This document shows positions 41,063-64,000 of a DNA stretch of 64,000 nt, piece by piece (position 1 is the first letter of the stretch; each line of letters starts with the position of its first letter). The translations under genes and the position numbers were made by a program. The stretch comes from Amoebidium appalachense (lineage: Eukaryota; Ichthyosporea). The DNA lies in assembly GCA_963693365.1 (NCBI GenBank), contig CAVNZM010000005.1:10168001-10232000 (forward strand). Reading direction: 5' to 3'. The notes below the pieces were generated by a model. That model ran no database searches. It had not been told where the DNA came from and saw only the letters and a program-made list of their open reading frames with translations.

Positions 41063-41721
41063 AGTGTTAACAGAAATGTGTTGGTTTGAATATGATATTG
41101 GTATGGTTTTTCCATTATATTTGACCGGTTATGAAGGGTTTTTTGTTATTCCCACTGACGACGGGAAGAGCATCATGGTTTCTTTCGGAGAGATAGTATA
41201 GTTCCAACTTGCATGAAGGTAAATATTCGATGATTTTTTGGTTTGTTTTGGCCATTGATTAAGTTGCCGTATCTAGTAAACGTTTTATTCGCACAGATGT
41301 CATGTGGAAAAGCCGTTCATGAGCGGGAGAAGTGAATCATAGTTGGCAACCATATCAGTAGGCAAGCTTTGACACACATGGTGATGCCGCCATAGTATGT
41401 GCGATTACTTGCTTATTAGTCCAAGCTATCGCATGATGCCTACAGCCTGCTCAACCATTAGGCCCTCCTCTTGCACCGTAAATACTTTCAGGGGGCTAGA
41501 CTATCATTCCATCTATTTACTAAATTTGCATGACGTGGAATATTTTTGCTGAGTGTGTCTGTAGCGTCATGTTCCATAACACCCGGTCAGCCTCTTGCAC
41601 TCAAACCATTAGGCCATCACCGATGATCTACGGTAACCTACTGGCGATGTGTTGTATGCATGTGTAAACGTAAATGAGGATACACCTGGGACAGGAATAA
41701 TTGTGTATCACATACAGAATC

Positions 41722-41761
<40 letters not shown>

Positions 41762-42712
41762 CCCCGCCCCGCCCCGGGACACGCACAAAAACAGTACCAA
41801 AAAAAAAAAAAAAAAAAGGTGCCCCAAACAACACCCGATGTTCTTGAGTCAAACTCTTAAAGTACTTACGACGCAGGGCCGGGGCAGTTGTGACGGTATG
41901 CACATGTGTGCAAAATGTTGTTAAAACATGGCAACAAAGTTTCTTGAGACCGTGATGTCTGTGTGTGCATATGTGTTTGTGCCTCCCGGTCGGTTATGTA
42001 ACCCCACCATTAGAAAAGCATTGATGATGTGAAGGGAGACAGGAAGAAGACGGGGGGGGGGGGGGAGGGGAGGGGTGGTTCTTATCTTCTTTCCTTTTTT
42101 GGGTTGGGGGGGGGAGGGGGAAGTTCCTGAAAAGGCAACAAATAGCTGGAGAAGAAGAGAGGGGCGGGGGAGGGGGGGGGGGGGGGGGGGGGAAGGGGAG
42201 GTGTGCTCCTTGGGATTCGAAAGAGTAATAGGGACGCATTGGTTAACACATTACTCCACTCCACCACACCATGCTACTAAGTGATTTGGGAAACGAATCA
42301 AATCGGGTCACAAGTTTTGATCACAGCTAATGTGTTCTTGTGGAGAGTGGTTGGGTGGCGGTAGAGGAGGGAAAAGGGGGGGGGGGGGTTGGGTTGTGTA
42401 TGTGGGGGGGGGGGGGGGGTGGAGGGGGGGGGGGGGATGGAGGGAGAAGGGGTGGGGGGAGGGGGGGGGGGGGGGTTGGAGTCCTTGAATCACGGGTAAT
42501 GAGGTGCAGCTTCTTTATATCTCTGAGTCAAAGGATTAAACGATTCCAATTACTCCCGGCATAGCATTTGCTAGGAAAAAGAGGGAGATGATGGGTGAGT
42601 GGGGTTGGAGGGCGGGGGGGGGGGGGGGGGGGGGGGGGAGGGGAGGGGGCAGAGGGGGCGGGAGGGGGAAGGAGAGACTGGGGGGGGGGGGGGGGGGGGG
42701 GGGGGGGAAAGG

Positions 42713-42755
<43 letters not shown>

Positions 42756-42804
42756 TGTGTGTGTGTGTGCGTTTGCGTGTGTGCGTGTGTGCATGTGTGT
42801 GTGT

Positions 42805-42900
<96 letters not shown>

Positions 42901-43525
42901 TGGTGGGCCGGGGAAGGTTCCCGAGAGTTTGGGGGGGGGGGGGGGGGGGGGCTTTACTTTAACACCCCGTCCCCCCTCCCCCCCTCCCTTTCTTTCTCCC
43001 TTAGACCGCTTTTTCCTGATGCATCTACCACCATCGCTACTTAGCCATTAACCTCTTGATTTTCACAGTGACTACGCCTAAAATGCAACTCGCCCACCAT
43101 CCAATCGTTTCTTTTGTCCATATCCACACATCTGTGAAAATTCCCTCTCCCTTCCTCTCTTTCCTGATGGCCGACAGGATGGGCGACCCGGATTGCGCTG
43201 TGCCTGTGCAACAAGCGATTTCCCTGTTTTTCCATTCACAAATACACAAAACCCCCAAAACGTGCACAGGTATGCAGCCGTGCACGTGGACACAAAAGCA
43301 CACAGCAACAGATCTCACACGTACACTGGCAGGGTCAGGGATATTGGCGGCTATCAAGTTGGAGCAAAAACATGTACATCGACGTTTCCTACTCGCAATG
43401 GCTTAAACACGTGCACACTACACACATCATCACCGTTTGGTGACAAGCAAACCTGCATGCACACCCAACTCCACCCCGAAACTCACGTTCATTTCATTGT
43501 TGTAACCGGGGCGTAGCTATCTATA

Positions 43526-43551
43526 CTGTGTGTGTGTGTGTGTGTGTGCGC

Positions 43552-43585
<34 letters not shown>

Positions 43586-43716
43586 GCGCGCACGTGCTGT
43601 GCCATGTTTTCGACCTTTGGTTGCAGGTGTGCGTATTGATCAGACTATGTGTACATGTCACGATGCGCGCGTACATATGTAGGCCTGCGCGTGCGTGTGT
43701 GTGTGTGTGTGCGTGC

Positions 43717-43757
<41 letters not shown>

Positions 43758-43851
43758 GGTGTGTGTGTGTGTGTGTGTGTGCGTGCGTGCGTGTATGTGT
43801 GCATGTGTGTGTGAGGGTGTGTGTGTGTGTGTGTGTGCACGTGTGGGTGCC

Positions 43852-43885
<34 letters not shown>

Positions 43886-43908
43886 CGTGTGTGTGTATGT
43901 GTGTACAC

Positions 43909-43940
<32 letters not shown>
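43526..43940 (+). repeat. Alternating GT/CG purine-pyrimidine region
   Basis: Includes a run of alternating C and G (about 43548-43566) and many GT blocks with GCGTGC interruptions. Such alternating sequence can adopt Z-DNA. Confidence 0.9.
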
Positions 43941-43944
<4 letters not shown>

Positions 43945-44021
43945 TGTACAAATGGGGGAAGGAGGGGGGAGAGGAGAGGAGAGGGAGAGCGAGAGAGAGA
44001 GAGAGGGAGAGAGAGAGAGAG

Positions 44022-44023
<2 letters not shown>

Positions 44024-44109
<86 letters not shown>
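44024..44109 (+). repeat. (GA)n microsatellite
   Basis: About 86 bp of AG dinucleotides, preceded by imperfect GA-rich sequence from 43975. Confidence 0.95.
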
Positions 44110-44112
<3 letters not shown>

Positions 44113-44518
44113 TCACAGAGAGAGAGAATTTAAGGGGATGAGGAGGGGAGAGAGACAGGAAGGGACTCAGCAGGATCTATCTGTCACGACCGTTGTTGAA
44201 GCACGCTGTGCATGCACGTCAGGCATTAGGTAGGCTACCCTTATTATATTCGGCACCTGCCTTCTGATGTCCCCTCATATATATATGCAAGCCTAGCTGG
44301 GCCTTGTTGCGGGAAGTGCACGCGGACAGCTACACGCGGACAGGGCCTTTGGCCACGTGGTGTGGCATTCCTGATAACAAGTAAAATAGTAATCAGAATC
44401 GTCTCATTCGTCTGGGCCCGCCAGTCACGCAGAGGAGGGGATCCGGATGTGGATTCCTTGTCGGAATATATATATATATATTTTTTTTTATTATTATTTT
44501 ATTTTATCACGTTTTGTT

Positions 44519-44546
44519 CCCGGAGGGCCTTTTCGGGCCCTCTAGG
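44519..44546. repeat. GC-rich stem-loop
   Basis: GAGGGCC, a short loop (TTTTCG) and GGCCCTC, just beside the A/T-rich tract at 44463-44506. Confidence 0.6.
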
Positions 44547-44946
44547 GAAACTACCGTCTACCACACAGCACCGACAGTACACTAGTTAGGTGCTATCTAT
44601 GAGTTCAGCTAGCTAAACCATCCTTCACAACCTAACTATAAGTACACACTTTGCCCAGGGCTACTACCCCAGCCACGCTGGCAGGAGGCTCCAGTCCTCC
44701 CCTCCATTCAAACCTAGCAATAAACGTTAACCGAGGGCTCTCATTGGTCGATCTACGGTTTTGGGAAGTCCTAGGTGTTGTGTATAGTGTTTACGGTGGG
44801 TATGGGTGGATGATGGGGTGTGGTGGTGGTGGGGGGGGGGGTTGCTGCCTAACATTATGTGCTGTTGTACGTATGTTGTGGCGATGTTTTTGTGGACTAA
44901 AAGGTGGGTTTTACAGGGCACACCGGGTCTGTGTGTGTTCCGGCAG

Positions 44947-45588
44947 TCAGAACAGGCCGGCCGGGTGTGTGTGGGGGGGTGTATTTGTTGGTGTCTTGGG
45001 TTTTTGGGGAGCCTTACTTTTCTTTCTACGGGTGGTGGGTATATGGTGGTGTTTTTGCATTTTGGGGTGGGTGGGGGGGAGTGTTGTGTTCCGTGAGTGC
45101 CAAATTTTTGAAAAGAAAAAGGACTGCAACTCTATTGTGATTTTTCCTAAGATGGCCCGGGTGGTGGTCTTGGTGGTGCCGGTGGCTGCAAGTAGTGGGC
45201 CCGCCGATCGTGGGCAGAATCCCCGTTCGAACCACCTTATGTCTTCGGGGTCTGGTGGGTCACCGTTGCCTCCTATCCAGTTTATCCATGCACATTGGTC
45301 TACCACCGTGGCTGCCGTATGGTGGTGTTGTGCCGTGGGGGTGTTTGGATGGCGAGTGTGCAGGACGTTGTGGATGCAGGCTGTAATGGCCGTGGTCAGG
45401 GTGGGGACCTCCCCGGCATGGACCGGGCAGGCCCAGAGGTGGGTGGTGGTCTCAGGGTGCTGGCTGCACCGGGGGCATGTGGGCTGTGTAACGACGGTGG
45501 GGTGATCTCGGTGTAGCCGTGCCATGGTAGGCAGTCTTGTCGGAATAAAACGATGATAATAATGACCGGATCCCAGTGTGTCATGCAT
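44947..45588 (-). pseudogene. Retroelement C-terminal zinc-knuckle remnant
   Basis: A 213-codon minus ORF begins RFIPTRLPTMARLHRDHP and continues TCPRCSQHPETTTHLWACP. This CX2CX8HX3C arrangement after an LPTxxRLHR-like stretch is what I expect of the zinc-binding region that follows reverse transcriptase in LINE-type and related retroelements. No RT catalytic region lies upstream in the window, so it would be a 5'-truncated or degenerate copy. The rest of the ORF is Thr/Pro/His-rich. On -, an A-rich then (AT)n tract at 44506-44463 could be its 3' tail. CTTGTCGGAATA occurs at both 44457-44468 and 45536-45547. Confidence 0.55.
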
Positions 45589-47352
45589 ACTTGTTAAATT
45601 TATTAATTTTCAATTACTACCATTGAGTATTACCTTCTTCACAAGGGGAGTTTCTCAAAAATTCGGAGCTGTGGCCTGACCATATGCATGCCGGGAGACC
45701 TTCCGTACCTGGCTATCGTTTATTCGGAAGCCTTTTATCATCGACGCCATCGGATTATAACGGTTGCAATTGAAGCTATGTCAGTTATCATATCATTATT
45801 ACTTTTTATCCGCTGGCCTACACACGCATGCCTTTGAATGAAATACATATGCCCATGCATTTAGTAGCTGTATGTATAACAAAGGAAGTGGGTAGGGTGA
45901 CTCCTAAATGTGGCACCTTTGCAGCTCTAAGACTCTTGTTTGCCTGCTCACCAGCACCAGTGCTGGTGCCGGTCCACCGGATCCCCAAAACTCATATGTG
46001 TGGGGTGAGTCGTATGCGTATGTTTGTATTTTTTTTCTTTTGACTCGGTTTTATTGATCCGTTGATGAAGGCAACGTGCAGCCACAGGCTACATAACCAC
46101 CAATAGAAATGAAAAAGCCAAAGCTACGAAATAAAAATAAAGCGACAAGTGACAAAGGACACCAGCGGGCAAAACCTTAAGTGTACGTGTATGCGTGAAA
46201 CTAGTTTGCTCCAACTAGTATGATGCATTGATGTTGACCAGACCACACTCCGCAAGAAGACATCATTACTGCTGCTTCCCAACAGGCTCCCCTCAAAACC
46301 TACCGAGGCACAGCAAGCAAGTCAGCCTCTAAAAGAGCAATGCAGACCAAATCTGAGCTAAAAAACAATCCCAACGGGGGGCGGAGAAACTGCATCTAGC
46401 TCTCTTAAGGTGGCCTAGTTGTGGCAGGACACACAGAAAAACACAATTAGAGAATGCATGCAAGCAAACCCGGTCATTGCCATACGACTGGAGGCTAAGG
46501 ACTGGCAGTCACTTGGAAAGCTCCCCGACGACCAAGTAGCCGCCCCTCCACTCACGCAGCGCAGAAGTAGCTGAAGAAGTTGCAGCAGCCCACCGCCAAT
46601 AGGTCGCGTAGAAGCGTAGACAGCGTGTAGAAGAACATAGGTTGCAGTGGCCACCAGGTGTTGAAGAAACCACTTCTCAAGCGAGAAACTCCGCGAAAGG
46701 GAGATGCCCCCACACTCTCACAGCAGTAGGAATACACCAGGCCACACCACACACACGCTGCAGTCACGTTCCCCTGAGTGGGACTCCCTCCCACCACAAA
46801 AAGAAGAAACGAAAGCCTTATATACCTGCCATGGCCATGGTGAAGAATCGGGAAAAAAAGTTGACGTGACAGCTAAGAGATCGAAGTGAAAGTGTTTGTA
46901 ACAGACGATTTACGATTTTCCGGTTGCGACATTTAGGCCACGTGAAAATCCGTTACAGACATAGGACTGCGTGTGGTCCTACATGTAGTAAAAATCGTAA
47001 ACTTCACACTAAATATGGGTATTTTGGTCTAACGAGGGCTCCATTTTCCGTATCTACTAGCTACATACTGATACACATATGGAAACGAGGTCTAAAATTC
47101 CCGGGAGCGCAGGTACGGACATACGATCGCCCGCCCCACTTAGTAGTATTGGGGGACCCGACCACTAAAGTTATGAGCCTATCACTGCACGTCAACTCCC
47201 CCGCAAGGAGCGGGGCAAAAATCTTGACACACAAATGATACCGCGGACCGCGGTTGCAGTGGCCTTAAGAATATGAAGTGCAGAGATGTGGAGGAGTCAG
47301 CACATATGTCAAACAAGAGTGGGGTAATAGTATAAGAAAAAAATAAATCTGT

Positions 47353-47386
<34 letters not shown>

Positions 47387-48875
47387 TTAGCTAACTTGAT
47401 CATCCAACGGATAATTCCCCATGCACTTTCTCTGAAGCTTGTATCTCCAGATTCTCCAGCTATGATGAGAAAGTATTTGCCCAAATTAAAGAATGCACCC
47501 GATTGGCTTAGAAAAAACAATCGCGGTTCATTAGGATCGCAATCTGTTTGTGTATTTGGGGCTCCAGCGCTTGAGTGGGGGAAAAGGGAACCACCAGATT
47601 GTAAGCGAACCTCTATTTTAATAAAGTCTTAGTTTGTGAGTTGTAACATTCAGCACATGTTGCACTGAAGCTATAAACTTAGAATAAGCCACCTGCACAA
47701 CCTTATATCCCCGGCCAGTGCCACACCGACCTTTGTAAACCCCCTAGACTACTGTGCTAAAGCATCTGGTATACAAATGTTTTTTTTTAATGACTTTATT
47801 GATATGCTCAGCAAAATAGAAGCCATCGAGATTTACAAATGTGCCTGGACCCTCAGGAGCCGCAGTTGAGGTAAATACTGTGAGCATGGCATTGCTTCGG
47901 CTGAATATGCTCGGTAATTTCTAAATTCTTTTATTGATTTATTTGCTTTATGAAGAAAATAAAGAACGAATAGCTCAATGGCCAGGTTTTTGAGGGTCAT
48001 GGGCAATGGGGCATGCAACTGACCAGAGAGTGATCATGATGTCACGCACTTCTAGTGAAATTACACGAAAGAACATATCATTTTTGTTGGAATGATCAGT
48101 TGATCAATGTGTCGCAAAAATGCAACACTAAATTAAACTCTGTGCAAATTGATCATAGAAGACAGCTCTTCCAAATTTAATTCTTTACTTACAGCCAGGA
48201 AGCTGACCCTCATCAACAGTATCGACCTGGCCCTGACTACATAGCTTGAAAGGTCACCCTTCAGGTAAATAATATATTATGTTTTTTGTTTGAAACTTTA
48301 ACCGATTTTCAAATTCTCTTCATGCAAAGTTCACTCACGGGAGAGTTTGTAAGCCAGTGGCTCACCAGCTGATTGCGCGGCTTCCAGGCGTTTCTATTTG
48401 CCGTCTCCCAGCGCTCCTATTGGTTCCCTTTTTGGCAGCCCACGTGATGTCACACAACAAACTTTACAAAGTGCTTTTTGGGCCCCCACAAAAAGCTTTT
48501 ACGCGTGCGCGTTACTAATCACATTTTTGGGGTAGTGATAGTGTCGATAGCTTTTTTTCTTTCTTTCTTCGTTGACACTTGAAACGAGTGTCACTGCGTG
48601 CTCAAAAGCTCCGAAAGAAATAACCTCACCTCAAGGGTAGAGTGCGTTTTTGGGGCAGCAACTCTCAAGAGGCGCCTGCGAGCCCTTCTCTCTATGTAGC
48701 ATCTTGTAAACCATAGACAGATCTGTAGGTCAGGTCAGGTTATGTACACGGTTAATTTGGCAACTTTTGAGTTCTACACCGAGGCTCAAGTTGAAGTTTG
48801 TAAATAGATTTCTTGTGCTTTCCAGTGAGGTAACTTTATCGCCAACAAGTTGCTGATAGGCTATTAGATCAGCGC
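45589..48875. other. Intergenic region, 3.3 kb, little low complexity
   Basis: No gene recognised. On -, the stretch ending at about 46028 has AATAAA-like sequence followed by an A-run (TTTTTTTTCTTTT on +), as at the 3' end of a transcript or retroposed sequence; the ORF at 46415-46654 (-) has no recognisable domain. An (AT)n tract is at 47353-47388. Confidence 0.5.
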
Positions 48876-49850
48876 ATGTTTAGAAAGCCAACCACAACTG
48901 GCACTTCTGCTGTTGTACACGTTCCACCACGTACAACTACAAACATTGCAATCTTATACACAACATTCCAAATGTCCGTGTTTGCCTCTGCTCCAACCAC
49001 GCGCACCTCCCTGCTTAACCACCACCCATCCCCTAGAATGTGTCGTGGTTTACCCTCTGCCGTCCACAGCGTCATGGATTCAGGACTGTTTGCACAGACA
49101 CACAAGTATGTCAACAACTTCAAAACATCAACAGTTGAAGCTCATGAAACTTCATGCCAAAAATCCAATCTACGCCATGGTTCCCCTACGTCACACCACG
49201 CACACAACCACACTAGACATGTACGGTTCTCAGCCGATGTTGAGGTGAAAGAGTACGACACGCTCCAGGCCCCTCATTTATGCAACCATCGCCCCTTCCT
49301 GGATGTGCGCACCAGTGACTCCGGTTTGGATTTTGACTTCAGCTATTTGAAAGATGGGCAAAATGCACCGCGAGGTGGTCTACTTGCAAAGGCAGCACAT
49401 TTCGACATTGCGTCGGTGGTTGCCTGTGCGTGCGGTCCTTCTTCGAGCACGGGAACTTCCATGCTTCCATCACAAGTACCATCCGCACAGCGGCGTTTGG
49501 AATGCAGTTTCTCACCGAGGCCGCTGGATCCTTCTCGTGGAATCAGGCTCACGCAAGTACGCTTTGATCCGCGTATGTCACGTGCGACATGTACGATGCA
49601 AGTGCGTGGACAGCAGCCCATAGGAAAGGTCTACCTGAGGGTTACCTTTGATGATTGGGCGACTTTTATGGACATCGATGCAAGAAGGGTGGTGGGAGAG
49701 TGGCATAGTGTGCACGTGTGTGTGCCTGAAACACGTGGGGTCAGTGTGACGGTGCTGAAGTTTGCCGTGTGCGTGCAGTGGGAGAATGGAGATTGCGATT
49801 GGGACAATAATGGAAACGCCGACTACAAGGCGACGTTGGTTATGGCTTAG
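48876..49850 (+). CDS. PP1 glycogen-targeting regulatory subunit-like protein (RVxF-like motif + CBM21)
   Basis: 324 aa, single exon. The N-terminal third is Thr/Ser/His-rich and probably disordered. RHVRFSADVE at 114-123 fits the [RK]x(V/I)x(F/W) PP1-docking motif and the RVxF-SAD context of animal PPP1R3 proteins. Residues about 222-323 form a C-terminal CBM21: LTQVRFDP, then VYLRVTFDDWATF and CDWDNNGNADY, the family's WDNNxxxNY signature with Asn replaced by Asp. By analogy it recruits PP1 to glycogen to activate glycogen synthase and restrain phosphorylase. Motif and domain order are seen; the role is inferred. It differs from the tandem-CBM21 protein at 23603 in having the docking motif and one module. 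Confidence 0.85.
   Translation: MFRKPTTTGTSAVVHVPPRTTTNIAILYTTFQMSVFASAPTTRTSLLNHHPSPRMCRGLPSAVHSVMDSGLFAQTHKYVNNFKTSTVEAHETSCQKSNLRHGSPTSHHAHNHTRHVRFSADVEVKEYDTLQAPHLCNHRPFLDVRTSDSGLDFDFSYLKDGQNAPRGGLLAKAAHFDIASVVACACGPSSSTGTSMLPSQVPSAQRRLECSFSPRPLDPSRGIRLTQVRFDPRMSRATCTMQVRGQQPIGKVYLRVTFDDWATFMDIDARRVVGEWHSVHVCVPETRGVSVTVLKFAVCVQWENGDCDWDNNGNADYKATLVMA

Positions 49851-64000
<14,150 letters not shown>

Larger units (their letters stand above)
41063..44946. other. Intergenic region, 3.9 kb
   Basis: Plain sequence to 41725, then a C-run with GCCCC and A-run (41726-41818), G-runs (42052-42475, 42615-42715, 42868-42950), GA and GT tracts (42716-42865), a (CG)n/(GT)n block (43526-43940) and an (AG)n block (43990-44110). 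An AT-rich tail-like tract is at 44463-44506. Two minus-strand tRNA A-box-like segments occur near 41455 and 41605. No gene recognised. Confidence 0.55.

Overview
This window is nuclear DNA from an intron-rich eukaryote, most likely an opisthokont. A unicellular holozoan such as an ichthyosporean is my best guess, but it is unproven. The support is indirect: spliceosomal GT-AG introns of roughly 0.3-1.8 kb, a syntaxin-1-type Qa-SNARE, a glycogen-targeting PP1 subunit pairing an RVxF-like motif with CBM21, and an ankyrin-DHHC-like palmitoyltransferase. Much of the sequence is low complexity: (CA/GT)n, (CT/AG)n and G/C homopolymers up to about 70 nt, mostly inside introns.

Layout. The end of a Qa-SNARE syntaxin gene runs on + (54-3780). 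A complete 11-exon threonine/serine dehydratase gene lies on - (6103-11633). A divergently transcribed, nine-exon secreted glycoside-hydrolase-like gene lies on + (13252-21946). A two-exon gene with tandem CBM21 glucan-binding modules is at 23603-25847 (+), with a coding-looking antisense ORF inside its intron. Weak exon candidates lie at 27146-28419 (+). A coiled-coil gene whose tail carries a PPxY motif is at 32631-37975 (+) and has three apparent single-base frame breaks. A single-exon secreted cysteine-rich protein is at 40544-41062 (+). A retroelement zinc-knuckle remnant is at 44947-45588 (-). A PP1 glycogen-targeting-type protein is at 48876-49850 (+). A DHHC palmitoyltransferase gene occupies 54337-63953 (-), with its 5' end beyond the window.

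Shared themes. Three genes point to alpha-glucan or sugar handling: the hydrolase-like protein, the tandem-CBM21 protein and the PP1 glycogen-targeting subunit. The others serve membrane fusion, amino-acid catabolism and protein palmitoylation; I see no operon-like organisation.

Most unusual observations. (1) GT/G tracts sit at intron 5' ends and CA/C tracts at intron 3' ends, so intron ends are often mutually complementary. (2) An apparently undescribed dispersed intronic repeat of about 70-100 bp is always followed by a C-tract and, where a gene is identified, lies in the sense orientation. (3) Two foldback/MITE elements share a 16-mer containing the CRE-like palindrome TGACGTCA. (4) A 47-bp exon end is duplicated in frame inside a (GT)n tract.
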